A DNA stretch of 64,000 nt from CAZGEA01 sp964524515 (GCA_964524515.1 CAZGEA010000002.1:62001-126000); one strand, 5' to 3'; numbered from the stretch's first letter, positions 9,797 to 16,872 are shown. Notes: generated by a model from the sequence alone, not told the origin. Made by a program: numbers and translations.

Positions 9797-10084
9797 CTAA
9801 TTTCGCTTTTTGCTTTTAGGTGCCTTACTGTTCATTTTCAATACTTTTGCATCAATGATTTTACAAAGCGATATTCCAACTGATGTATTTTTAACAACAA
9901 TTCGCCCGTCTTGAGTTAGCCACCAATCGACCAAAGTATAGTTTGACTGATCTTTATGAATTTGTGTCAATGGAATTTTTCTGTATTTCCTCGTTATCTT
10001 AATAATCTGATCAATTGCTCTTTGTTCATTATCGTTTGTAGTGACAATCAGGTAGTAATTACCAAATGGAGCCAGGCTTGCCAT
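9797..10084 (-). CDS. Small orphan protein
   Basis: The 95-residue product is predicted to be soluble with mixed alpha/beta content and a basic Lys/Arg/Ser tail; I do not recognise it. Start choice: ATG at 10084, because GGAGG sits five bases upstream. A longer frame opening at 10117 would begin inside the leader. The leader has the GCAC box (10101-10104) and a TATAAT (10120-10125) shared with other orphan genes of this window. It is divergent from the HTH gene at 10169. Confidence 0.65.
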   Translation of the reverse strand: MASLAPFGNYYLIVTTNDNEQRAIDQIIKITRKYRKIPLTQIHKDQSNYTLVDWWLTQDGRIVVKNTSVGISLCKIIDAKVLKMNSKAPKSKKRN

Positions 10085-10132
10085 TAATTCCTCCGTGTAT
10101 GTGCGATTAAATACCACCTATTATACTATACC

Positions 10133-10161
10133 TTGACACGTTTGATTCAGTTTTATATAGT
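10133..10161 (+). promoter_or_regulatory. Sigma-70-type promoter of the HTH gene
   Basis: TTGACA (10133-10138), a 17-base spacer and TATAGT (10156-10161). The start codon is eight bases after the -10 box, so the predicted mRNA would be leaderless. Confidence 0.75.
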
Positions 10162-10168
10162 GACGAAG

Positions 10169-10375
10169 ATGACAACAGTTAAGAAAAAAATAAGTTTAGA
10201 TGATTTACCAGATTTACTAACTGTAAAAGAAGTCGCAGAAATTTTAAGAGTTTCTCCATTGACCATTAAAAGATGGGGAAAACGAGGCAAACTCCCCCCA
10301 ATGAGAATTAACTCCCGAGGTGACAGAAGATACAAAAAAGATGCAATTCTCTGGATGCTCGGAATGAGCAAATAA
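10169..10375 (+). CDS. MerR/excisionase-type helix-turn-helix DNA-binding protein
   Basis: The 68-residue protein is essentially one winged HTH domain of the excisionase/MerR type: LLTVKEVAEILRVSPLTIKRWGKRGKLPP, then a basic wing ending RRYKKDAILWML. Such proteins bind DNA as small regulators or as excisionases. No integrase is visible nearby, so a regulatory role is more likely. The start is the ATG at 10169; the longer frame from 10133 would translate the -35 box itself. Confidence 0.85.
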   Translation: MTTVKKKISLDDLPDLLTVKEVAEILRVSPLTIKRWGKRGKLPPMRINSRGDRRYKKDAILWMLGMSK

Positions 10376-10456
10376 AAAGATAGCTAAAAAACTTCAAAAA
10401 TGCTAATATACACGGGCTAATTTTTAAAAGCAGGTTCTTTCACAAGGAGCAATCCA

Positions 10457-11161
10457 ATGTATTCAATTCTAAGAGTTGATTTCCAAATGGTATCTTTTGA
10501 GGATGTTAAAATTTTATTTAAATCTCAAGACATTTCAGGAGTTGAAATAAGAAAAGAGAATTCACTACTCGTATCAAGACTTGAGGCAAGTGAATTTTCC
10601 CAGCAAGGTTCATTCTCATCATCTAAATTACGCAGAATCGACATCTTAGAATCATTTGAAAGTCAGGAAACAAGCAAAAAGTTTTTGGTACTCACCATCC
10701 TGTGGCCTCAAAGGACGCACAAGAAGGCAATGCTTTGTTTAAAGTTGTCAATCAATGTACCAATTGGTTTCAAGACTCCAGAAAAAGAGTTTTTGGCCAA
10801 TTTGTTGATGATCTATTACTGGAAAAATCCAGGCGAAGGTAACTTTCCAGTAATTAATGTTGATAAATCTGTAACAAAACCAGAAAGCGATCATCTTTTA
10901 GTGCTTACTGATGGTCAATATTTTGGCAATGAATGGTTTTCAGAATCAACACTTGTTTATTTTGATACTGTCTCAGATTTTCTAATTTGGGCATTTACAG
11001 AAATCAAAAAAGTAGCAAATGGATTAATTGAGGCATCATCTGTTCGCGATACTGATGATGTCATTCAGTTTGAATTCTTTTTCCAACTATTCATGGCATA
11101 TTGGCAAACAATCAACGATGACACACTCCCTGCTTTGAAAAACTTTACCGATTCGCTTTAG
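10457..11161 (+). CDS. Orphan protein, unknown function
   Basis: The 234-residue protein is predicted soluble, with a mixed N-terminal half and a helical C-terminal half rich in aromatic residues. No family recognised. AAGGAG eight bases before the ATG supports the start, and a TAATAT-like -10 lies about 50 bases upstream. It is a single-gene transcription unit ending in a terminator whose downstream arm has been tandemly duplicated. Confidence 0.7.
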   Translation: MYSILRVDFQMVSFEDVKILFKSQDISGVEIRKENSLLVSRLEASEFSQQGSFSSSKLRRIDILESFESQETSKKFLVLTILWPQRTHKKAMLCLKLSINVPIGFKTPEKEFLANLLMIYYWKNPGEGNFPVINVDKSVTKPESDHLLVLTDGQYFGNEWFSESTLVYFDTVSDFLIWAFTEIKKVANGLIEASSVRDTDDVIQFEFFFQLFMAYWQTINDDTLPALKNFTDSL

Positions 11162-11173
11162 TTTAGTAATATC

Positions 11174-11210
11174 ACCCGCTTAAAAGACAAAAAATCTTTA
11201 TGCGGGTATT
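11174..11210 (+). terminator. Rho-independent terminator
   Basis: CCCGC...GCGGG stem with an inner AAAGA/TCTTT helix, then TATTTTTAT. It ends the 10457-11161 gene. Confidence 0.8.
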
Positions 11211-11285
11211 TTTATGCCTACCTGCAAAAGTAATCTTTATGCCTACCTGCAAAAGTAATCTTTATGCCTACCTGCAAAAGACAAA
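11211..11285 (+). repeat. 25-base tandem repeat derived from the terminator
   Basis: A 25-base unit beginning TTTATGCCTACCTGCAAAAG occurs at 11211-11235 and 11236-11260, and a third copy from 11261 runs into a second GCGGG-TATTTTTTT terminator end (to about 11307). It looks like slippage duplication of the terminator. Confidence 0.85.
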
Positions 11286-11332
11286 ATCTTTATGCGGGTA
11301 TTTTTTTGTTTTATTTTTGATAAAGTGATTAT

Positions 11333-12910
11333 ATGGCAGATGACATAGCCGAAAATCTAAATATTCGTATAAGCCCCGAAGATCAAATACAAGTTGAGAT
11401 AAATAAACTTCCAAAGCCAGATGAGATAAGTGGATTATCAGATTCTGAATATGCTAACTTTTTAAACAAAATATATTTATTTGTGGATGTTGATCCTAGC
11501 ATAGCAGTTCAATATGTAGATATAGTTGCAGATAATTTTAAAACAAGGCTAGAAAACTATTCGAAATTAGAAAAACCAAGCTGGTCTGATCGTGACAATA
11601 TGATGGATATAGGCGGGGATACTAAATTGTTTTTTTGGAGCTTAGGGCACACTGATATTGACATACCATCTTCTACTCTGGAAAAAATGTATAACGGATT
11701 ATATAGCAAAGATAAAGCAGTTTGGCATCACACTGCAGAATTGGTGGATATTTTGGCACGCTTTGACACGGGTCATAAAGATCAAGAAGGATATCTAAAT
11801 TTGTGGAACCAAATGCAGACAGATACAGTAAAGTTTTTAACAGATCCGCAAAATCAAGATTTTGATAAAGGTTTTAATATGATTGATGTGTTCTGGGCAG
11901 AGTGGCCACAAAAACTAGATGATTTGTTTTTAAGGTCGATGAAAGAAGCAAAAGATAGCAGATCTATGAAAGTGGTATATAGCAGATTTTCAAATAGAAT
12001 TGGCCAAGAATACGCTGAAACATTGTTAGCTGATGCTTCCCGTGGTGATGAGCCAATTTTTGAAGTTCATGAAATAAGAGATATCAAAACAGTTCTGGGT
12101 ATTGGCAGCCCAACAATTTCAGATATGCCTGAATTCTACGATGGTGTAGCTGAAGCATTCAAAGACTACAAGCCAAACGAAGAATTAAATTCAGAAGAAA
12201 ATAACTTATTAAAAACAGAGCTTGATGGCCGAGAAAAAGTTTTAGATATTGGATTTGGTTATGGAAGGCATTTTCGTGAACTCAAAAATAGCGGAAAGAA
12301 AATGTTTGGAATTGATTTAGTTCCAGGTCATGCTAAAGCATTAAAAAAAGATGATCCAAATGCAAATATAATGATTGCTTCATGGCACTACATGCCATTT
12401 GCAGATGGTAGTGTGGATGCAGCCTACTGTGTTGGTAGATCAATTCTTCACAACAGAACACCAAAAGAAATGATAAGGTTTTTTAATGAAGCCAGTCGTG
12501 TTTTAACACAAGATGGAGTCATGATTGCTGACAAGCCAAATCTTGACAAAGGTCACTATAAAATTGAAAGAGACAAATATGCAAAAGCCTCAGAAAGATT
12601 GGGAATTGTATATCACGAAGAAGGCGCAGTCATTGATAGTCCAGATGCTAACCATTATGCCAATAGGTTTGTGCCAACCGATGAACAGTTTATTGCATTT
12701 GCAACAATTGCCGGGTTCAGTGCAGAAAAAATTAAAGAAGATCCATACACAGATGGAAATAATAACGAAAATATTAATGAATATTGGAGATTCACAAAAC
12801 TCCCCGAACCAAAAACACAAGAAGAAAGAGTCAAAAGATTCTATGACATTCTAGATGCAAACAGTAAAACTAAGACTGCCAGTGCCCCTTTATTTTTCAG
12901 TTGGCTCTAA
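11333..12910 (+). CDS. Protein with C-terminal SAM-dependent methyltransferase domain
   Basis: The 525-residue protein has a helical, HEAT-like N-terminal part (about 1-290) without recognised motifs. It is followed by a class I methyltransferase fold: motif I VLDIGFGYGRHF near residue 302, the acidic GIDL strand, MPFADGSVDAAYCVG and ASRVLTQDGVMI. It probably methylates an unknown substrate in the cytosol. The 3' end overlaps the convergent TrmB-like gene by 21 bases. The ATG has no clear Shine-Dalgarno. Confidence 0.82.
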   Translation: MADDIAENLNIRISPEDQIQVEINKLPKPDEISGLSDSEYANFLNKIYLFVDVDPSIAVQYVDIVADNFKTRLENYSKLEKPSWSDRDNMMDIGGDTKLFFWSLGHTDIDIPSSTLEKMYNGLYSKDKAVWHHTAELVDILARFDTGHKDQEGYLNLWNQMQTDTVKFLTDPQNQDFDKGFNMIDVFWAEWPQKLDDLFLRSMKEAKDSRSMKVVYSRFSNRIGQEYAETLLADASRGDEPIFEVHEIRDIKTVLGIGSPTISDMPEFYDGVAEAFKDYKPNEELNSEENNLLKTELDGREKVLDIGFGYGRHFRELKNSGKKMFGIDLVPGHAKALKKDDPNANIMIASWHYMPFADGSVDAAYCVGRSILHNRTPKEMIRFFNEASRVLTQDGVMIADKPNLDKGHYKIERDKYAKASERLGIVYHEEGAVIDSPDANHYANRFVPTDEQFIAFATIAGFSAEKIKEDPYTDGNNNENINEYWRFTKLPEPKTQEERVKRFYDILDANSKTKTASAPLFFSWL

Positions 12911-13669
12911 TTTTTCTCCCAAATGTTCCCATGTTAATTCAAACCAAGATCTAAAAGTTTGTGCAACCAGTGGATGATCAATAATTATTCCAAGTAAATT
13001 TGTATTTGCCTGGTTATTTATTAGTGCCAGTTTGTCTCCATATATATTAATTTCTTGTGCGAGTGGAAATTTTGTACTATCTATTTGTCTTGTCTCTCTT
13101 AACTCTTCAGCGTTTAGCTTTGAATATCCAGTTGCCCATCCACCGGAAGATATTATTACCTTAACATTCAAATTTGCTTTTTTCCGAGCTGATACATACT
13201 CAGTTTTTAGCCATTCGTGAACTTTTTCATCAACCTCACTTACTTGTGCAAGTGCAAGTAGTGGACCAGGGTATTTAAGTGTGTCTTGATATACTTTTTT
13301 TACTCCCTCAACGCCTTCAAAATAGGTGACAACAGGCCTTGTTTCAATTGATCTATATGAAGTTTTAAGTTCTTCTAATATTGACTCAAGGGCATTGGCT
13401 GAGGCAATAACTTTCTCCTTTTTAGTTTGGGCAAGAGAAAGTAACATATCAGGTGAACGTGGATGAAAGATTGTAGTTCTTCCTTTTATTTCCTTTGAGA
13501 CCAAACCTCTTTTAACCAAACTCTCAGAGACTGCATAAACATATGTTCGCTTAACTTTTGTGGATTTGGATAATGCGATAGCACTTTGTGGCCCAGTTCT
13601 AATTAAAGAAGAATAGATTTCAATCTCATCTGTTGTGAGTCCTATATCTTTTAGTATTTCATCAATCAT
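12890..13669 (-). CDS. TrmB-family transcriptional regulator
   Basis: The 259-residue protein has an N-terminal winged HTH (about 8-70: LTTDEIEIYSSLIRTGPQSAIALSKST...VYAVSESLVKRGLV), a coiled-coil linker (75-110) and a C-terminal sensor-like domain (115-255). TrmB regulators usually respond to sugars, but the ligand cannot be seen here. It has a textbook promoter (TTGACA, 17 bases, TATAGT) six bases before the ATG, and a perfect palindrome covers the -35 box, so autoregulation is likely. Confidence 0.82.
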   Translation of the reverse strand: MIDEILKDIGLTTDEIEIYSSLIRTGPQSAIALSKSTKVKRTYVYAVSESLVKRGLVSKEIKGRTTIFHPRSPDMLLSLAQTKKEKVIASANALESILEELKTSYRSIETRPVVTYFEGVEGVKKVYQDTLKYPGPLLALAQVSEVDEKVHEWLKTEYVSARKKANLNVKVIISSGGWATGYSKLNAEELRETRQIDSTKFPLAQEINIYGDKLALINNQANTNLLGIIIDHPLVAQTFRSWFELTWEHLGEKLEPTEK

Positions 13670-13675
13670 TAGTTA

Positions 13676-13719
13676 ACTATACAGCAGCCTTATTTATTTG
13701 TCAAATATTTTTGACAAAT
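13676..13719 (-). promoter_or_regulatory. Promoter and palindromic operator of the TrmB-like gene
   Basis: Minus-strand -10 TATAGT (13676-13681) and -35 TTGACA (13699-13704) are 17 bases apart. A perfect 10-base inverted repeat ATTTGTCAAA / TTTGACAAAT with a four-base centre spans 13696-13719 and covers the -35 box. Confidence 0.75.
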
Positions 13720-13799
13720 ACCTATAATTAAGCTCAATATAGGGTATAATTAAGGCTATTTGGCACAAGTACGGCCTTATTGAGAGTAGTCATTAGGAC

Positions 13800-13828
13800 T
13801 TGACAAACCCATAGTTATATGTTATAGT
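13800..13828 (+). promoter_or_regulatory. Strong promoter without an ORF directly downstream
   Basis: TTGACA (13800-13805), a 17-base spacer and TATAGT (13823-13828). About 650 bases follow before the first supported start codon. Confidence 0.75.
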
Positions 13829-13834
13829 GTAACT

Positions 13835-14345
13835 ATCAAATCGAGATAGGCATATAGCCCTCGAACTTGATTAGTAAGTAGCTAGTTAAGAGTATTTAAG
13901 TTCAAGATCTTTTACAGCCAGCCCAGTTAGTTGCAAGAACTGTATCTAATTAATACAGTACAAACTTGCAAGTAATTTAGATCAAAAAGCAATTATCTGC
14001 TTTGTATGCTCCCAGTCATTAAAAACGTCTGGTAGAAGCCGTATACATCTGCCTCGGATTATTGAAATATGATCGATAAAGAGAGATCCACTTTGCTTTC
14101 ACCTGTCCACCTATTTTGATCAATTTTTATACCAAAATAGTTGTTGAAAGTTAAGTTATTGTTTTCGCAAAAAGTTTTCGGACTTAAGGCGAAAAGCAAG
14201 TGGAAAAGAGTATATAAACTCACACTTGTTATATTTTTTAATTATATATTCTTCTCCACTCACCTCATTTGGATTCAGTTCTCGCAATTAATATGGGCTG
14301 GTCTTTATTTTCCTAGACAATGTCTAGGCATCAGATTTTCAAAAG
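13835..14345 (+). ncRNA. Candidate long structured RNA or very long leader
   Basis: Starts at the predicted transcription start of the promoter above. Clear helices: TTGCAAG (13931-13937) with CTTGCAA (13965-13971) enclosing ACTGTAT/ATACAGT; AAAGCA/TGCTTT (13986-14003); GGTAGA/TCTGCC (14031-14053); an 18-base-pair-span hairpin 14200-14217 with 14242-14259 (one G-U pair, one mismatch); and CCTAGAC-AAT-GTCTAGG (14322-14338). No conserved sequence of RNase P RNA, tmRNA or SRP RNA was found by eye. It could be a separate RNA or the 5' part of the 14483 transcript. Confidence 0.5.
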
Positions 14346-14382
14346 CAAATTCAAAAAGGACAGACAACTCCTTTAATTAATT

Positions 14383-14475
14383 AAATTGACCCCACAAGGG
14401 GTACTCACAGATTTTTATGTTCTCTAGTACTTCCTGTTGGGTCAATTTTTTAATTTCTCGCAAAAGCGAGAGGAG
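14383..14475 (+). promoter_or_regulatory. Folded leader of the 14483 gene, switch-like
   Basis: A ten-base helix AAATTGACCC (14383-14392) / GGGTCAATTT (14439-14448) encloses GTACT/AGTAC (14401-14405 / 14426-14430). A CCCC/GGGG hairpin (14390-14401) would compete with the end of the first helix. The next hairpin CTCGC-AAA-GCGAG (14457-14470) abuts the Shine-Dalgarno AGGAG (14471-14475). Confidence 0.55.
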
Positions 14476-14482
14476 CACAATC

Positions 14483-14914
14483 ATGTCTGTTCAATTCAAC
14501 AAGACCGCCGCGAATGTCGTTTTCGAAGTTTTACGCTCGCTTTGGTTCGCCAAGCGCAATGTCGCCGAGGCGAAAAAGGTCGCGGACACGCTCGAGAAAG
14601 TTTTGTTGGGCGAGTGCCTGATACAGACAATCGAAAACGTTTTCGCTGACAAAAACATCGTCAAGGCGATTGAAATCGTCCTCGCTGAGAAGCGCGGTGA
14701 AACAATTTTGGTAATCGCTCGCCAAGTTTTGAATCTGCCGATCGAGAAGATCGAACAGATCGAAGCTGGAACCTATCAGGTTCCTGAGCGTCCATCTGTT
14801 CGCCGTCAGCGCACGCAGGCGCAAAATCGTTCCCGTCAAGTTGAAATCGCTGAGGCTTGTCGCCCTCGTTTCGTCCACTTATGGATGAATCCACGGTCGC
14901 CGGTCGCAGCCTAA
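14483..14914 (+). CDS. Orphan island protein
   Basis: The 143-residue product is helical up to about residue 90, with a basic Arg/Gln-rich tail (100-125) that could bind nucleic acid; no family recognised. Start: ATG at 14483, seven bases after AGGAG; an upstream ATG at 14417 lies inside the folded leader. The codon and base usage (GCC, CGC, GTC rich) is clearly more GC-rich than the genes before 13.7 kb, which suggests transfer. The first codons (M-x-V-Q) resemble the other island genes. Confidence 0.65.
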   Translation: MSVQFNKTAANVVFEVLRSLWFAKRNVAEAKKVADTLEKVLLGECLIQTIENVFADKNIVKAIEIVLAEKRGETILVIARQVLNLPIEKIEQIEAGTYQVPERPSVRRQRTQAQNRSRQVEIAEACRPRFVHLWMNPRSPVAA

Positions 14915-14948
14915 TTTTTTATCGTTCGTTCGCACATTTTTCTCTCTC

Positions 14949-15000
14949 GGGAAGATATCTTAAGTACTTGCCCTCAAAGCAAATTACTAAATATCTTCCC
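14949..15000 (+). other. 3' hairpin without T tract
   Basis: GGGAAGATAT pairs with ATATCTTCCC across a 32-base loop, after the 14483 gene. There is no T tract. Confidence 0.6.
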
Positions 15001-15098
15001 AACCAATTCTGTTCTTAAATTTTTTGAGAATAGATAGGCAAACTAATTTATTTAGTTTGTGAAAGTACATTTAATAATTCAAAGAAGAAGAGATCTAT

Positions 15099-15220
15099 CC
15101 AACTGCCAAATTGGTTGGTAGCAAGGTGGGAAGCGTGTAATTACCCCACCATTGCTGCCAATCCTGGAGCATTAGAGAAACGAATAGTTTCCGGCTTCAG
15201 CTGATTTGTGCAGTTGGAGG
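15099..15220 (+). promoter_or_regulatory. Three-way-junction leader holding the Shine-Dalgarno
   Basis: P1 pairs CCAACTGC+CAAAT (15099-15111) with ATTTG-T-GCAGTTGG (15204-15217; one bulge). P2 is a long hairpin 15113-15130 / 15145-15164. P3 is GAAAC/GTTTC (15177-15191). The GGAGG (15216-15220) begins inside the 3' arm of P1, so ribosome access should depend on P1. Confidence 0.6.
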
Positions 15221-15226
15221 ATCAAG

Positions 15227-15625
15227 ATGAACGTTCAAAATTTTTCTCGCCACCCACTTTCGGTCGACCAGTAGACTGCCATCAAGCAGTTTTTTGGTAA
15301 CGAGACGGAAGTCAGCGCACCGCTGGCACCGTTCTTTAAAGGACCGGAAGACTTTGCGGCTCAAGTGAGCGCAAAGGTATCGTCCGTAGTCGTTCCGGGA
15401 GACATCCTCCTCGAAGCGATTGCGACGAAAAAAATTGAAACCGACACGGTCTTGATTTTTTGGGTAGCCGACGAAGAAGCGCGTAAGCGTGGACGGCATG
15501 CAAGTCGTGGAATGAAAGTGTTCTCTCTTGATATTACCAACGAATGGCGGGTCGACAAGATCGATATTTCGCCAAGTGTTGAGCTTGATATGAAGACGAA
15601 CGAAGCTTTTAGCTACGGTAGCTAA
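15227..15625 (+). pseudogene. Island gene with in-frame amber codon at codon 16
   Basis: From the ATG at 15227, seven bases after GGAGG, the frame runs 15 codons (MNVQNFSRHPLSVDQ), meets TAG at 15272-15274, and then stays open to TAA at 15625. That gives 132 codons including the TAG. The start MNVQ matches neighbouring island genes (MNAQ), so this is very likely the real start. TAG ends at least five other island genes, so it is not reassigned here. The choices are a recent nonsense mutation, suppression/readthrough, or a 15-residue leader peptide. A GTG at 15365 has no Shine-Dalgarno. Product unknown. Confidence 0.6.
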
Positions 15626-15633
15626 TCATCTCT

Positions 15634-15669
15634 TTGAGAGTCAACTGGTCAACTCTGGTTGGCTCTCAA
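15634..15669 (+). other. 3' hairpin without T tract
   Basis: TTGAGAGTCAAC pairs with GTTGGCTCTCAA (one T-G pair) across a 12-base loop, after the 15227 gene. Confidence 0.6.
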
Positions 15670-15805
15670 CTTCCTCAAAAATCTCTCTGCGCTGTGGATC
15701 TGAAATCTTTTTTGGTAACTCTCAACACCAATCAAGCCCTTTCATTTCCACAGCCAGTTAATCCAAATTGATTGCTACGCATTTGATATCAAAAATATCA
15801 ACCAA

Positions 15806-15862
15806 CGTGTCAATCAACGCACTTTCAAAATTTACACTAAGGCACGTTAGTGTAAAAGGAGG
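15806..15862 (+). promoter_or_regulatory. Pseudoknot-type leader element, copy 1
   Basis: A hairpin with stem TTTACACTAA/TTAGTGTAAA (15831-15856) has loop GGCACG, which can pair with CGTGTC upstream (15806-15811). AAGGAGG follows at once, but no start codon stands at a normal distance. A related element with compensating changes is at 17645-17703. Confidence 0.55.
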
Positions 15863-15873
15863 TTAGTTTCCTG

Positions 15874-15926
15874 GAATATGATTACCCGTAAAGGGGATTG
15901 ATGGGGCATTAAGTCCTGTCATATTC
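15874..15926 (+). promoter_or_regulatory. Conserved three-way-junction RNA element, copy 1
   Basis: P1 GAATATGA / TCATATTC closes two short helices, CCC-GTAAA-GGG and GGGC/GTCC, around the core AAGGGGATTGATGGGGCAT. A small hairpin CCGC-TTAAAT-GCGG then leads into the Shine-Dalgarno AAGGA of the 15955 gene. The second copy (16375-16425) keeps the core and changes P1 on both sides. Confidence 0.65.
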
Positions 15927-15954
15927 AACCGCTTAAATGCGGAAAGGAAACATC

Positions 15955-16221
15955 ATGAACGCTCAAAATTCTGCAACAGTGACGATCGACCGGAAATTCG
16001 CGATCCAAACGTTGAAAGTCCTTGGGAGAGATGTAAGTTCTCTCGATATCGAAAACTTCCGTAAGGAAGAAGGACTGATTCGCAAGGTCGCCAAAATCAA
16101 AACCGAAGGAAACCGGGCATTCGCTCGATATCTGACGGCGATTTTGAAATTTTCTGACTCGATCGGACTGAGCGAGAAGGAACTCCTCAAGCTTTTGCTT
16201 GAAGGAAAAAAGCGTTACTAA
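15955..16221 (+). CDS. Small MNAQ-family island protein
   Basis: The 88-residue helical protein starts MNAQ. Its C-terminal half (GLIRKVAKIKTEGNRAFARY, then LTAILKFSDSIGLSEKELL) aligns by eye with residues 85-130 of the 17710 gene product (GFMRQVA, AWGKYL, DTLGVSERELF), so the two are paralogous in that domain. Function unknown. The ATG at 15955 is preceded by AAGGA; the ATG at 15937 overlaps the leader hairpin. Codon usage is GC-rich compared with the flanks. Confidence 0.65.
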   Translation: MNAQNSATVTIDRKFAIQTLKVLGRDVSSLDIENFRKEEGLIRKVAKIKTEGNRAFARYLTAILKFSDSIGLSEKELLKLLLEGKKRY

Positions 16222-16239
16222 CCTCCAAATCTCTCAATC

Positions 16240-16298
16240 GGTCATGCAAGCAATGGAAAAAAGAATTCTAAACAAATTCTCCCAAAGCCTGCATGACC
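16240..16298 (+). other. 3' hairpin without T tract
   Basis: GGTCATGCA pairs perfectly with TGCATGACC, with an inner GAATT/AATTC helix, after the 15955 gene. Confidence 0.6.
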
Positions 16299-16374
16299 AA
16301 TCTCACTTATCTTTGTACAACTAATTGCTTTTAAAAATTAAAAGTAACCAGGTCTACAAAGACCTTTCCTTAAA

Positions 16375-16447
16375 GAACATGATCCCGTTAAGGGGATTGA
16401 TGGGGCATAAAGCTCTGTCATGTTCACTCGATTAAAAATCGAGGAGG
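16375..16447 (+). promoter_or_regulatory. Conserved three-way-junction RNA element, copy 2, with Shine-Dalgarno hairpin
   Basis: P1 GAACATGA (16375-16382) / TCATGTTC (16418-16425) encloses ATCCC/GGGAT and GGGC/GCTC. Compared with copy 1, P1 has T-A changed to C-G. The hairpin CTCGATT-AAA-AATCGAG follows directly and runs into GAGGAGG, the Shine-Dalgarno of the 16453 gene. A hairpin AGGTCT-ACAA-AGACCT lies just upstream. Confidence 0.65.
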
Positions 16448-16452
16448 AAAAA

Positions 16453-16779
16453 ATGGCCAAGGATCTAGTAATTCGTAAATTGAAAAACGGTGTCCGCTTG
16501 ACTCTGCACCATGGAACTTTGATTAGTGTCGACTTCTATAAAGGAGACGGTACAAAAGAAAATCCATTGCAACCAAGGGGAGCAACCTTCTTTCCTATGA
16601 TCAGATTGATTTTAGCTAAATCTGCCTTTCTTATGAATGGCAAAAAGCTATATTTCACTTGGCAAAGGGAGGAAGACGTTTATTCCATCAATAATAAAGA
16701 TGGTGAAATCGTTTACGAAGGTCCGGCAGAACACAAAACTGCTGGAGATGAGATGGCCAAATCGTTGATGGGCAAATAG
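16453..16779 (+). CDS. Small orphan island protein
   Basis: The 108-residue product looks like a small beta-rich soluble protein (LKNGVRLTLHHGTLISVDF, later strands KLYFTWQ and VYSINNKDGEIVYEG) and ends in a short helix. I do not recognise it. Start: ATG at 16453, six bases after GGAGG; an upstream ATG at 16420 lies within P1 of the leader. It has its own leader and 3' hairpin, so it is probably one transcription unit. Confidence 0.65.
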   Translation: MAKDLVIRKLKNGVRLTLHHGTLISVDFYKGDGTKENPLQPRGATFFPMIRLILAKSAFLMNGKKLYFTWQREEDVYSINNKDGEIVYEGPAEHKTAGDEMAKSLMGK

Positions 16780-16787
16780 CTCATCTC

Positions 16788-16842
16788 TGGTCAGAAGGAA
16801 ACGAAAAATAAACTAAAAATTATTTTTATGCCCTTCTGACCA
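16788..16842 (+). other. 3' hairpin without T tract
   Basis: TGGTCAGAAGG pairs with CCTTCTGACCA (11 bases), with an inner AAAAATAA/TTATTTTT helix, after the 16453 gene. Confidence 0.65.
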
Positions 16843-16872
16843 ATCTCAATTTTTTAAATTTTGGATATCAAA

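Noticed and set aside
10133..10168. Longer N-terminus for the HTH protein
   Set aside because: It would begin on the -35 box TTGACA and run through the -10 box; the ATG at 10169 fits the promoter.
14141..14380. 79-residue frame starting with TTG in the long leader region
   Set aside because: No Shine-Dalgarno, overlaps strong hairpins (14200-14259, 14322-14338), and its composition is that of translated AT-rich non-coding sequence.
15272..15274. TAG reassigned to an amino acid (as in some phages)
   Set aside because: TAG is the plain stop codon of at least five other island genes (16453, 17710, 18379, 18910 and 19531).
15878..15901. Short leader peptide frame in the three-way-junction element
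   Set aside because: The ATG is in both copies but the reading frames differ (seven codons against eighteen) and there is no well-spaced Shine-Dalgarno.
16375..16425. Assignment to a known riboswitch (fluoride, preQ1, purine or ZTP)
   Set aside because: The core AAGGGGATTGATGGGGCAT does not match the consensus sequences I remember for these classes.
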